From positions 54,329-118,328 of the forward strand of contig NZ_RXNW01000015.1 of assembly GCF_004283175.1 (NCBI RefSeq): DNA of 64,000 nucleotides, read 5' to 3'. The notes under the pieces are model-generated. The model searched no databases. It was not told where the DNA came from and saw only the letters and a program-made list of their open reading frames with translations. Origin of the DNA: Legionella longbeachae (lineage in GTDB: Bacteria > Pseudomonadota > Gammaproteobacteria > Legionellales > Legionellaceae). Both the position numbers and the translations under genes were made by a program. Below are positions 53,040 through 62,794 of the stretch, piece by piece. Each line of letters begins with the position of its first letter. The first letter of the stretch is position 1.

Positions 53040-53109
53040 TGTGTAGCGACAATTATTTTTGCGTTTAGAGAACAGCAATAAATTAAGCTAAAATAATTGT
53101 CGCTACACA
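53040..53109. repeat. 20-bp perfect inverted repeat after the dab operon
   Basis: The arms at 53040-53059 and 53090-53109 are exact reverse complements (TGTGTAGCGACAATTATTTT and its complement), separated by 30 bases. It lies 40 bases after the last dab-operon gene. It may be a small mobile element end pair or a long hairpin that ends transcription. Confidence 0.7.
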
Positions 53110-53571
53110 TTTTAATGTGAGAAGAATCCATTCTGAAGCTAAAGTACTGTTCTACATGCAGAAACGAAGATATTTTTTGAACACCCCAATAGCGGGCTAG
53201 GAACTGATAGGGATTTTCCGGTTACCCTCTAATAAGGAACTCAATCAACACATCAAGCTTCTTCCGCAAGAAATACAACTTTTTACGAGCAATTTTTGAT
53301 GCTCCACTATTACGAAGCAGCGGAACTTATCCTGGAGTTGCATCCAATCTTGAGGTAATGAGTTGTCTAGAAAAACAAATCACGGTTATAAACAACGGGT
53401 TCGGCTGAAAGATGAATTCAAACAGTTTATGAGTAATACAGCTTGCTATTGTGCTTTCACTGAAATATCTCCAGTATAATCTGCAATATTACGTTGTTTA
53501 TGCACATTTGAATAATATCTACAGTCATCTGAAGTTTATTTATGCATGCTGGCTCCAATTAATTCAATAAT
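53110..53571. other. Degenerate region, no intact gene
   Basis: No open reading frame of note. A short frame near 53250-53300 reads L-P-Q-E-I-Q-L-F, weakly like an F-box start, then stops. It probably holds decayed coding DNA. Confidence 0.3.
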
Positions 53572-55578
53572 ATGATCAATAAAGTTCTTATAGTAACACC
53601 TAATTCAGAATTCGATGAAAATGATCAACGCATTTTAGCTCAATTTATCCAATCTCAATTGCATCAAGGGATTCGAAACTGGAAAAAAGACACTGTGTAT
53701 ACAGATGATCAGGGCAATATGATTTTTTTCATCATGATGTAATTCAGATAGACAGAAAAAGTGCGTTAGATAAAAAAACCAACTTACCTAGACAAAGCAT
53801 TCGTTTAAGATTCTCTACTGAAACGTCCTTGGGTAAAGACGGTTTTGGTGAAGTAGTTACATATCCTGGCGTCATAGCCATTCATAACAATTCCGTTGTT
53901 TAAAAAAAAAAGAAAGTGCCCTAAAATTTGGTGGCGATGATGTCAATGTTCCAGCATCAACGTCAAGCCCTCATCTTGGTAAAAAGGAACCAACTCAACT
54001 TAAGAATCATACAAAAAAATATGCCGTTGCGATGAAGCTAATTAAAGGATTTGATCTATCGGATATAAATGCAAAAATAAACTTATCTATCGCTGAAAAA
54101 ATAGAATTATCTCAAGCCTTATTAAAAGCGTACCAAACACAAATTAATAATCTGAATATGGTTCATAGAGATATAAAACCTCCTAATATAAAAGTTGAAT
54201 ATGTTGAAGGTAAATCCATTGTAAATTTCATAGATTATGATAACTACACTCTGGAAGGAACTATGCCCCAACAAAATATAAATAGCCCAGGGTTTACTCC
54301 ACCTGAGGGCTTAGGTGGGACTGCAAGTTACGCACAAGATATCTACTCTCTAGGAAAAGTATTAAATCAACTATGGACTCTTGAGCTTAGAAACAATCAT
54401 TTATCAAGTGAAACGGGTATAGTTATCAACGCCATCGATAATATGATTCAAGAGATGACTATGAAGGAGCCTGGGCAAAGAGTCACGATTGAAGATTTGA
54501 ACAAAAAAATGAATGACATACACTTTGATAATCCGATTGATAATACCGAAGAACAAATAAGGAAACTTAATAATGCTAGGAGATATGAAAACAGTCAATA
54601 AGCTACTCGAAGAATTTAAAAGGAATGAAGTTAATTATTTAGGCCAAGATGCACAGGGAAGAACGGCATTACATTATACTGTTATTGTACATAATGACAA
54701 ACTTGTTTCATTTTTTTGGAGCAAGGTAGTAATCCAAATATCAAAAACAAAAATGGAATAACCCCTTTGGGTTACGTGCAATTTGAAAAGGAATCTTCAT
54801 TTCAAATTTTGAAAAATCTCTTAGAACATAAAGCGGGTCCTAATATTTATAAAGACGCCCCCCTTTATGGCTTGCTATAAATAAAAAATCTCCATTACAT
54901 GTCGTAGAATTATTATTAAAACATGGGGCTGATCCTAATGGTAAATATTGGAATTCGACAGTTTTTTACAATATATTATTCGCAAATGAAGATGCTATGT
55001 CGAGGATAAAAAATACACCCTATGTCCTTAATGTAGCTAACCTATTGTTAAAAAACGGTGCCCAGATTAATGAAGTGAGTATTTGGAATAAAAGTTCTTT
55101 TGTTGTTTGCTTTGAAATGTTGCATTTATATATGAAAGATAAATAATTTACAAATGCACTCAAAAGCAATGATAAATTTTTAAATAATTTGGTCGAGAAG
55201 ATGCATCAATTTCAAAGTTTCTTTGCGACGGAGATTGAAGAGTATGACGAATTAGAACGTGAGTATTATACCAAAGTTAATGAGCTATTATCACAGCTTC
55301 AACTTAAAGATACTGATTCAAATCTTGAAACATATAATAAGTTTAAAAAATTAACTGATCAATTAGAAGAGTTAGGGAATAGTCTTAATCAATATAACAA
55401 AAAAGATCCGATACAAGCAGAGGCTAATGCTGAATATTTCTATCCTATGAAAAATACTTGTGAACGATTTTTACTTATGAGTGAGCAGTTGGGTATAAAA
55501 GAAAATCAGTTGCTCGATGAAAGCCTAAATCAAAATGAAGATCATATTTTTACCAATAAACGTTTTGGTCTAAAATAA
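53572..55578 (+). pseudogene. Serine/threonine kinase-ankyrin repeat effector, multiply broken
   Basis: Pieces in different frames line up as one protein. An N-terminal part starts M-I-N-K-V-L-I-V-T-P. A kinase follows, with a glycine-loop-like G-K-D-G-F-G-E-V, V-A-M-K-L-I, the catalytic M-V-H-R-D-I-K-P-P-N-I-K and the metal loop F-I-D-Y-D-N-Y. Next are ankyrin repeats (D-A-Q-G-R-T-A-L-H-Y, then L-L-L-K-H-G-A-D-P-N) and a coiled-coil end. Frameshifts occur near 53730, 54590 and 54720, with stops near 53903, 54878 and 55146. The longest kept frame is 54032-54601. Legionella kinases of this type are Dot/Icm effectors. Confidence 0.75.
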
Positions 55579-55591
55579 TCCAAATTTAATG

Positions 55592-55950
55592 CTAAAAATG
55601 GATCAATGCCAAATGTTGCAACAGAGTTGCTTGCCTATGTTGATGCTCACTATTTTGATATTTTAATTTATCACTAGCAAAACCAAATCGTCTAAGGCAT
55701 TCCCCAAACAGGGTGCAAAGCATCCCAGAAATTATATTAATTTTGAACGAATTGATTTTTAAAGAACGCGCTATGGTATTTAATTGAAATCTTATAGCAT
55801 CCGGCAACTCAAAAATAGCAACGGGTCGAGTGGTGGATTTAAAATAAGTGAAGATACAGCATCAGAATCGAAATTTTGAGCAAGTCTTACTAAAACCACA
55901 TTGGGACAAATTTTGCCGATCTCTGGTTGTTGGATTAAATCATATCGAAA
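55592..55950 (-). pseudogene. Unidentified gene remnant
   Basis: Two frames on the minus strand run together: Y-D-L-I-Q-Q-P-E-I-G-K-I-C-P-N-V-V-L-V-R-L then F-E-L-P-D-A-I-R-F-Q-L-N-T-I-A-R-S-L. The second continues to 55592. A frameshift near 55800 separates them. I do not recognise the protein. Confidence 0.35.
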
Positions 55951-55971
55951 ATCGATAATGGGGTTTCATTA

Positions 55972-56112
55972 CAGGAAAACCTTAGTTGGCGTCATTATGT
56001 GCTGTCAATGCGATTGGCGATTCTTTATGAAATTGCAAAAAAATCAACACGATTAACAATTTCTTTTAAAGCAGCATGCGTCTCTGAAGACTGTGATAGA
56101 TATTTCGGCTAA
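55972..56112 (+). pseudogene. Possible AraC-type helix-turn-helix remnant
   Basis: 46 codons: N-L-S-W-R-H-Y-V-L-S-M-R-L-A-I-L-Y-E-I-A, similar to the S-W-R-x-Y-L-x-x-x-R segment of AraC family DNA-binding domains. No start codon or full domain is seen. Confidence 0.3.
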
Positions 56113-56210
56113 TACCCTGGAGTTAACGATTATATCAACTGACCAGGTCTTCTTATGTTAAGCATTAAACGAATACTCATCACAAAAAGTTTGACACTCT
56201 ATAAACAGAC

Positions 56211-56337
56211 TTATCCACAGAAAATGTGTATAACTTACGAAAATATATTTTATCTAAAATATGGATATACTTGATAAAACAAGGATTTTAAGAAATATTC
56301 ATATTATTTAAATAATATGAATTAAATAAATATCCAC
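56211..56337. promoter_or_regulatory. DnaA-box-like sites in AT-rich DNA
   Basis: TTATCCACA at 56211-56219 is a consensus DnaA box. TGTGTATAA at 56225-56233 is a facing variant box, and ATATCCACA at 56329-56337 is a third near match. The DNA between and after them is extremely AT-rich. This is the composition of a small replication origin or a DnaA-controlled promoter. No replication gene is adjacent. Confidence 0.4.
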
Positions 56338-56537
56338 AGGATTTGGATATGCAAAAAAAGTTAAGGCTTAGCAAGTTTAACCAAACTAAAAATAAAAAAA
56401 CAGTCTTGACTTGGACTATTTTTTCTAGGCTATTCCATATTGGGATAATTTCATTACAACTTTTCATAAAGCGCAAAAGCCTATTAATTAGCCAATTGAT
56501 ATAAAATTTGTCAAATTTACATTAGCAAGAGAATTCC

Positions 56538-57789
56538 ATGTCTTTAATTGCATTGCACTCTCAATCAGTTTGCGGGAAAAATTGTTTAGCTGAAACCCGA
56601 ATGGTGCTACTATTGGCAAAAACCCGAGTTTAAATCATCCGTCTTTCAAACAATATCTGATTCCATTATTAATAAACCCTATGTTGATATTCCAGATTAC
56701 TTGATAAAACATGGGGCTTAACTATTTTTCATCCCAACCATGATACCGCCCATGCTATAAGACAAGCAACAAATACTCGGTTTTTTTTAAACCTGACCCT
56801 ATTTCATGGGCTTCCCTTTCAAAAAGAAGCCGCAGACCATTATAGTTCAGAATAAAAGCGGCTCTTAAGCCAGCAGGATTTATATTTCGAGCTGCTAGAA
56901 CAAATGAATTACCAGGTCCCAGTGACATGCAAACTGCTGCTCGCTCTGCCGAATTGTTTCAAATTATTGCACTAGAGCTTGGATTTAATCGAAAATTAGT
57001 TTCGTCCATTTTTCATTGCATTTCATATACTTATACCCAACCCAATCCCCAAGACATTTCCAGCCTTCACGAAGGTTTTTCAGGTGAACAAGGGCTTGCA
57101 AGGAATAAATTTAATCTAGTAAAACGCATACTCCATTTAAGCCATCACGGTGATTTAGTACGTGTCTATCCCGATTTGAAACAGTTAAATGATTCAAATA
57201 AAGAAAATTTAAAATCATTAATTGGTTCCGATAAGATGGATGCGCTGCTGATGCCGCTTTAAATTATGCCAGAGCAAATTGTGAATTAACTGGAGCGCCC
57301 TATTATCTCCATAACAATACCATTGAAAGAGTATTACCCCCTCTCTACCTGAAAGCTGTAGCAGTTACTCATATAAAGAAAACACTTTCTACTATAGAGT
57401 AGTTTATCGAAAGAGTTTATTCATGCGAGTCAAGGCCAAGATTCAACGGCGCCACTTAAAAAAGTCCAAGTAAAAAATAAGTTCTCTCCCAAAAAAGTGG
57501 CGGCAGAACTCATTATACAGCGGAAGTTCTTTAAACAGCGAACCCATATAATCACCAACCAATCGGTAAAAATATTACCTACAGAGGCATCAAGCAGCAA
57601 TATACGTCACATAATAAATGAATTAAAAAGCGGAGATGGGTTAACCCCGGAGGAAAAAAACGTAAAAAAGAAGCGATTCTTTTACCCGAAGAACAACCAC
57701 TATTCGATTATTTGGTTAATGAACTTGAATGGATATTAAAACATATTACATCAAGCTATGGCCACATTTTACAAGGGGAAAAGTTTTAA
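56538..57789 (+). pseudogene. Effector remnant, possibly SidE-type phosphodiesterase domain
   Basis: Successive frames give F-H-P-N-H-D-T-A-H-A-I-R-Q near 56730, then a 111-residue frame (56927-57262) with S-A-E-L-F-Q-I-I-A-L-E-L-G-F and G-E-Q-G-L-A-R-N-K-F, then L-N-Y-A-R-A-N-C-E-L-T-G-A-P-Y-Y, and later E-E-Q-P-L-F-D-Y-L. The first piece and the helical pattern recall the His-rich phosphodiesterase domain of Legionella SidE effectors. I cannot confirm that by eye. Several stops and frameshifts show that it is dead. Confidence 0.4.
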
Positions 57790-57927
57790 AATCGCTACAT
57801 CAACGTAATCGAGAATGTACTTTTTATTGACATTCGCTCTACCAGCGATTTTGAATGGAGCCACATACAATCACCCTGCTAATAAAGCTATACTCGCCTA
57901 TTTTAGTTTAAAAAAAGCGCCGACAAA

Positions 57928-58242
57928 ATGTTTGACTATTTAGTTGAACATGCTGATTTTATTGCGTTCTTCGGGCAACATGGATACGCCTCATTCTGCC
58001 TGTCGCATCTCCAGTTAGAATTCTCCGTCTCAGAAACCAAGTCACGTGGCATAAACTTATCCGAAACATTACGTATATTGCATAAAGCCTCTCGGCTATT
58101 CATATTTATAACATGGTTGCAACTTCATTGCGATATTTACTATGCTTGTGATTGGCTTATATTTCTCCAAAAGCTCCTTTATACGTCTACTCTCAATTCT
58201 TTAAAACCTGCGCTTGAGCAAACATTCAAATTAGATGGTTGA
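57928..58242 (+). pseudogene. 104-codon remnant frame, unidentified
   Basis: An open frame without convincing ribosome-binding site: M-F-D-Y-L-V-E-H-A-D-F-I-A-F-F-G-Q. It directly follows the broken effector region and may be its C-terminal part. No family recognised. Confidence 0.3.
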
Positions 58243-58327
58243 TTTTATATTAAAAAAAAATTTCTCCAATTTGTTTCCTTTTCAACTATTTTTAAGTTAA
58301 CTAGTGTTAATTTCAAAAGGGGAAAAA

Positions 58328-58789
58328 ATGAAAAGACTAGAACCTAGTCAGTTGAAGTCACATATTGGCTATCGAATGCGAGTAGTCTCAAACGCGGTCT
58401 CTCATTCATTTGCACGAAAGCTTGCTGCAAGCGAGGTAACCGTTGCTGAATGGGTTATTTTACGTGAAATGTACTCAAGTGAAATCACCACTTCACCGAG
58501 TGCAGTTGCTGCCATTACCGGGCTCTCGCGCGGAGCGGTATCGAAACTTATAGACCGTCTGTTGGCAAAGAATCTTGTAAGTCGTATGGAGTCAATAAGT
58601 GATCGCCGCTATCAAGAGATAAAACTCACCGCCAAGGCAATCCAACTTATACCGAAACTGGCTATTATTGCCGATGAAAATGACAACCATTTCTTTTCTG
58701 TGCTTACAGCATCAGAGAGAAAAAGTCTCTTAGAAATCCTCACAAAACTGGCCGATCTAAATAAACTCAATAAAAACCCTATCGACTAA
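58328..58789 (+). CDS. MarR-family transcriptional regulator
   Basis: 153 residues from the ATG at 58328 (AAGGGGA site). A winged helix with V-A-E-W-V-I-L-R-E-M, I-T-G-L-S-R-G-A-V-S-K-L-I-D-R-L and the wing S-D-R-R-Y-Q-E-I-K-L-T gives a clear MarR assignment. It is followed 15 bases later by the DUF1398 gene, so it probably controls that gene and itself. Confidence 0.88.
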   Translation: MKRLEPSQLKSHIGYRMRVVSNAVSHSFARKLAASEVTVAEWVILREMYSSEITTSPSAVAAITGLSRGAVSKLIDRLLAKNLVSRMESISDRRYQEIKLTAKAIQLIPKLAIIADENDNHFFSVLTASERKSLLEILTKLADLNKLNKNPID

Positions 58790-58804
58790 ATAAGGAGAAT
58801 AGCA

Positions 58805-59241
58805 ATGAATCAAATTATAGAAAAACTAACAGAAGCACTAAAGTATGCAATATCAATTCGTCCAAATATTGGAGGATTTCCAATTATTGCTGAAGTTCTT
58901 CGACAAGCTGGTGTCGAAACGAATCGCTGGTCGTTGCCTTCTTGCCAATCGATTTACATTATGAGTGAGGGCTCAGTTGTTCAAGTGGGAACGCCTCTTG
59001 TCACTGGAATGTATGAAGTCCCTAAATTCGATCGTGATGCACTCATAGCAGCGATTAGAACCGATCAAGAAGGTAAAAGCACTTTCCCCGAGTTTCTGCA
59101 TTCTGCGTGGGATGCCGGAGTAATTGGCTATGATGTAAATTTTGTTGGCCGCGAAGTCGTTTACTATGGTGTCAATATATGGTGTCAAGTGAGAGATATG
59201 TGGAGAAGTATCCTGCCGTTGAGGTAAAAAGAGAAGCATGA
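58805..59241 (+). CDS. DUF1398 family protein with late frameshift
   Basis: The open frame gives 140 residues ending at 59227. Residues 1-120 match DUF1398 (Y-bcV-like): G-G-F-P-I-I-A-E-V-L-R-Q-A-G-V, then F-P-E-F-L-H-S-A-W-D-A-G-V. After G-V-N near residue 123 the frame yields an odd tail. Another frame encodes S-E-R-Y-V-E-K-Y-P-A-V-E-V up to a TGA at 59241, the usual family end. A nearby doubling of TATGGTGTCAA marks the damage. The protein may still fold with an altered tail. Confidence 0.7.
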
Positions 59242-59253
59242 GATAAGTATAAA

Positions 59254-59556
59254 GCGTGTTGACAATTCATCTCCACCACCTACGTTCCACGACTTGTTCC
59301 TGAGAGATGGTCTCAAAAAGTAAGCATAACTTTTTGAAAAATATGATGAATATTTTTGAAGTGCATGAAAATATGTGATCCAATAGTGTTTCCGACATTA
59401 TAAGGTTCACCTTCATGCTTAAGAACAGCCCAACCTAATCCCCACAAAGAATGAATATCTTATTACTGGTGGCCCCTCAGATGTGATTATATTTTGTGAG
59501 GATCTCTCAGGAACAAGTCGTGGAACGTAGGTGGTGGAGATGAATTGTCAACACGC
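59254..59556. mobile_element. 303-bp MITE-like element with 54-bp perfect inverted ends
   Basis: Bases 59254-59307 and 59503-59556 are exact reverse complements (first bases GCGTGTTGACAATTCATC). The 195 bases between contain no gene. No clear target duplication is seen. The length and the perfect ends fit a non-autonomous transposable element, or a composite of short IS ends. It lies 12 bases after the DUF1398 gene end. Confidence 0.75.
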
Positions 59557-59692
59557 CTTAGAATTTCGGACTAAAAATTTAACCCAAAAATCAATGGATT
59601 AGCACTTTAAAAAAAGTTCTATTGTAGCCCCTGTTCTGAAAATTTACGCTATACTTATTTGTAATTCTTCAATTTAGGATGCCCGGCAGATC

Positions 59693-60952
59693 ATGGAAGA
59701 TATTATAGATGAAGACATAATTAAGATACTTCAAAAAAATAATTTATTTAATTCGCTATCAAACAAACAACTAAATGATTTAATACCCCTTGTGAGGATT
59801 ATTGATTTTGATGCTAATCAATTAATAATTTATGAAAATGATAACCCTATTGACTTATATATTATTTGGAAAGGCGAAGTTGAAGTCTTGAAAAAAGCTC
59901 AAGACGGGACTGAGTTACGGATTTCCACTCTTCAATCAGGGGAAGCAATTGGAGAAATGGGATTAATTGATAACTCGCCACGTTCTGCGACTATTCGTAC
60001 AATAACACCAACTAAACTGCTTGTTTTTTCTATTGCTGATCTTAAGAACCTCACCAAGAATACCCTTTTTTACAATCAGCTCATTAGCAAGCTATCCGAT
60101 ATTATCAATGAATTGCAATTCTATATTAACGAACAGCCAACTTATCTTACCCTAATTTCTAATCTTGCCGGTACACTTAGTAATCGCATCCGTCAAACTA
60201 ATAAATTAACCGTTGATACTTTAAGAAGCGATCTTGAGCATACAAAGGCTCGTATCGCTATGGGCAAATTCATGATCGATGTTCTGTTGGTTGTTGTGAT
60301 TTATATGTATACATTTAGTGTTCTTGCAAAGGTAGCACATAGCCACCAATCAACAAGCATTGTTAGTATTCCATTAATTATCTTCTTCGGGATTATCGTT
60401 TTATTTATGATGAAAAATAGCAGTTATCCCTTAAAATTTTATGGGCTAACACTTAAAAATTGGCGGCAAGCCCTTTGGGAAGGTATCTTGTGGAGTATAC
60501 CGCTCATTTTATTAATAGTTTTAATTAAATGGTTGGTAATAAATCTTGTTCCTCAGTTTAGTCATTTAACGTTGATTAATCCAATCATATTTACTGGGCA
60601 TGATATGAATCCAAATCATAGCCTTCCTTCATTGATTGCATTGGTATTGGCTTATTTGATATTTACCCCTGTCCAGGAACTGATTGCCCGTGGTGCTTTG
60701 CAAAGCTCTTTGCAAGAGTTTTTAATTGGCCCAAATCGTATTTGGTGGGCTATTTTAATGTCAAATATCTTATTTAGTGTAACCCATCTCCACGTTTCTA
60801 TCAGCCTTGCTATTGCTGTATTAATTCCCGGTTTTTTTTGGGGCTGGCTCTATTACAGGCATAAAACACTTATTGGGGTTTCGATATCCCATTTAATTGT
60901 AGGTGGTTTGGCTTTCTTTGTTTTTGATATACGCAGTATCTTCGCCTTTTAA
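59693..60952 (+). CDS. Fusion: cyclic-nucleotide-binding domain plus CPBP intramembrane protease
   Basis: 419 residues. Residues 10-130 are a CRP-like cNMP-binding domain (E-N-D-N-P-I-D-L-Y-I-I-W-K-G-E, then G-E-M-G-L-I-D-N-S-P-R-S-A). A helical linker follows, then about eight membrane helices. The CPBP/CAAX-protease motifs are Q328-E-L-I-A-R333-G, H365 in S-V-T-H-L-H and H400 in S-H-L-I. The first Glu of the usual E-E-x-x-x-R is Gln. A protease or bacteriocin-immunity-type membrane enzyme gated by a nucleotide is suggested (inference). Confidence 0.85.
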   Translation: MEDIIDEDIIKILQKNNLFNSLSNKQLNDLIPLVRIIDFDANQLIIYENDNPIDLYIIWKGEVEVLKKAQDGTELRISTLQSGEAIGEMGLIDNSPRSATIRTITPTKLLVFSIADLKNLTKNTLFYNQLISKLSDIINELQFYINEQPTYLTLISNLAGTLSNRIRQTNKLTVDTLRSDLEHTKARIAMGKFMIDVLLVVVIYMYTFSVLAKVAHSHQSTSIVSIPLIIFFGIIVLFMMKNSSYPLKFYGLTLKNWRQALWEGILWSIPLILLIVLIKWLVINLVPQFSHLTLINPIIFTGHDMNPNHSLPSLIALVLAYLIFTPVQELIARGALQSSLQEFLIGPNRIWWAILMSNILFSVTHLHVSISLAIAVLIPGFFWGWLYYRHKTLIGVSISHLIVGGLAFFVFDIRSIFAF

Positions 60953-61126
60953 GTGATCAGGATTATATCATGAGCAAATTCCCCATGGCCGTGGGGCATT
61001 TGCTATGTTGTAGACGAAATTCGACTCAGTCATTGCGACGCGATTTAATTGAGATACCAACCCGGTAGATAGTTTGCCCAAAAGCGTCTTTATCCAAACT
61101 TTATCCAGGGTAAAATACGCTATTTT
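60953..61126. other. Short intergenic region between convergent genes
   Basis: 174 bases between the convergent cNMP-CPBP and Old Yellow Enzyme genes. No gene, RNA or clear terminator is recognised. Confidence 0.3.
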
Positions 61127-62182
61127 TCAGAACAAAGTATTTAGCATGGATGCATCATATAAATTTATTGTTTCATTATTGTGTAATTTCTGAATTAAAT
61201 TAGGGTTTGCGATAAATGGCCTACCAATTCCTAACAAATCAAACTCTTTATTCTTAATTTTTTCTTGTCCTTCGTGAAAATCATAACTACCTGTGGCAAT
61301 CAGAATTCCTTCAAAATATGTTCGCATAAATTCAGTCATTGTTTTTTGATTTAATTCTTCGAAAATCACTTTATCATTAAAATTACCTGTGTGGACGTAT
61401 GCTATTGGTAGTAGATTTAATTGTTCTAAAAGATATTGAAAAACTTCTGCATCACGTTTATCGCCAACGATTTCATTAAGATAAGCCCCGGGTGATAACC
61501 TGATGCCTACTTTTTGATATCCAATTGTATCACCACAAGCCTTAACTATCTCCAGAGCAAAACGCGCCATGTTTTCAGGTGTTTCACCATAAGAATCTAT
61601 TCTGTGGTTTGTGTGATAATGTAAAAACTGATCGATGAGATATCCATTTGCACCATGAATCTCAATTCCATCAAATCCTGCTGCAATCGCGTTTCTTGCT
61701 GCTGCGGCATAACTTTCAATTGTTTCTTTTATTTCATCTAAAGTAGCTGCGCGCGATCTCCCATAAGTTAAACCATCCGACCGTGATACTCGACCAGTCA
61801 TTACCGTTTCTGAAGCCGAAATAGGTAATGCCCCATTTAAAAAATAAGGATGGGACACCCTACCCAAATGCCAGATTTGTGAAAAAATATGTCCTTTATT
61901 CGCATGAACAGAGTCAGTCACCATTTTCCAGCCTTCAATTTGTTCCCGGGTAAAAATACCTGGTACATTACTATATCCTTTAGCATCTTGCCTGATTATT
62001 GTTCCTTCAGTAATAATTAAACCTGCATCTGCCCTTCTCGCATAATATTCAGCCATAAGTTGTGTTGGACTCAGATCATCATGGGCCATATTGCGAGTCA
62101 TAGGCGCCATAACTATTCGATTTTTTAAGCATAGAGTTTCATTTAATTGAATAGGTGTTAAAAGTAAATCAAGCTGTGACAT
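61127..62182 (-). CDS. Old Yellow Enzyme (alkene reductase/NADH:flavin oxidoreductase)
   Basis: 351 residues, a full-length TIM barrel: L-L-T-P-I-Q-L, V-M-A-P-M-T-R, the substrate-binding H-G-A-N-G-Y-L-I-D-Q-F-L, and G-I-G-R-P-F-I-A-N-P at the end. FMN-bound enzymes of this class reduce alpha,beta-unsaturated carbonyls and other electrophiles with NAD(P)H. An operator like that of the neighbouring ArsR gene precedes it, so the regulator probably responds to electrophiles. Confidence 0.9.
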   Translation of the reverse strand: MSQLDLLLTPIQLNETLCLKNRIVMAPMTRNMAHDDLSPTQLMAEYYARRADAGLIITEGTIIRQDAKGYSNVPGIFTREQIEGWKMVTDSVHANKGHIFSQIWHLGRVSHPYFLNGALPISASETVMTGRVSRSDGLTYGRSRAATLDEIKETIESYAAAARNAIAAGFDGIEIHGANGYLIDQFLHYHTNHRIDSYGETPENMARFALEIVKACGDTIGYQKVGIRLSPGAYLNEIVGDKRDAEVFQYLLEQLNLLPIAYVHTGNFNDKVIFEELNQKTMTEFMRTYFEGILIATGSYDFHEGQEKIKNKEFDLLGIGRPFIANPNLIQKLHNNETINLYDASMLNTLF

Positions 62183-62214
62183 ATTAATTCTCCTTTAATA
62201 CCGGAAATCTATAT

Positions 62215-62230
62215 ATCGCAAATTTCCGAT
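62215..62230. promoter_or_regulatory. ArsR-type operator before the Old Yellow Enzyme gene
   Basis: ATCGCAAATTTCCGAT, a 16-base palindrome with one mismatched pair, sits 33 bases upstream of the ATG. It matches the site before the ArsR gene (62561-62576) in its ATCG-N8-CGAT frame. Confidence 0.6.
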
Positions 62231-62248
62231 TAATAAATACAAAATTTT

Positions 62249-62548
62249 TTATAATATCTTCTGCAATTGAACTAAAAACTCATTAATAAATGGCTTGTTC
62301 AATTTACAATAGGTCCATTGACCTCGACGCTCCATGAGAATTAATCCCGCCTGATTGAGCTGCAAGAGATATTGCGAAACGGTTGATTGAGATAAACCTG
62401 ATTTTTGCTCAATTAAACCCACACAAACACCGTCTGTACTGACATCACAATATGACGAAGTGAAATATTTGGCTGGTTCTTTTAGCCATTCAAGAATTTT
62501 AAGACGATTCTCATTAGAGAGGGCTTTTAAAACAAGTATAATGTTCAT
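62249..62548 (-). CDS. ArsR-family regulator
   Basis: 99 residues from the ATG at 62548; an ATG at 62557 or a longer frame is possible. It has a winged helix (S-N-E-N-R-L-K-I-L-E-W-L, then L-S-Q-S-T-V-S-Q-Y-L-L-Q-L). Two cysteines (S-Y-C-D-V, D-G-V-C-V-G) lie between helices and could sense metals or electrophiles. Its gene and the Old Yellow Enzyme gene carry matching operators. Confidence 0.85.
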   Translation of the reverse strand: MNIILVLKALSNENRLKILEWLKEPAKYFTSSYCDVSTDGVCVGLIEQKSGLSQSTVSQYLLQLNQAGLILMERRGQWTYCKLNKPFINEFLVQLQKIL

Positions 62549-62560
62549 ATATTTCATTAT

Positions 62561-62576
62561 ATCGGAATTTTTCGAT
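62561..62576. promoter_or_regulatory. ArsR-type operator before the arsR gene
   Basis: ATCGGAATTTTTCGAT, closely related to the site at 62215-62230, lies 4-13 bases upstream of the possible starts and inside the promoter. It fits autorepression. Confidence 0.6.
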
Positions 62577-62794
62577 ATATCAATATACAACAATAAGTAA
62601 ATCAAATATTGAAGTTTTCAGAATTTTTTGGAGATATAATTTTAAAGGGTGTGACCTCGCATTAATGTTTAAATATCTCTGAGGATCCCCCCTCATTTGA
62701 TCCAATTCAAGTCATGATGGCGTTTATATTTACAATTGATTCAAGTATAATTTTTTCAAAATTGACTTAAATGAATAGAAATAAGGCGAAAAGC

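Noticed and set aside
55592-55807. 71-codon minus-strand gene
   Set aside because: The reading continues from a different frame upstream and there is no good start, so it was treated as part of a remnant.
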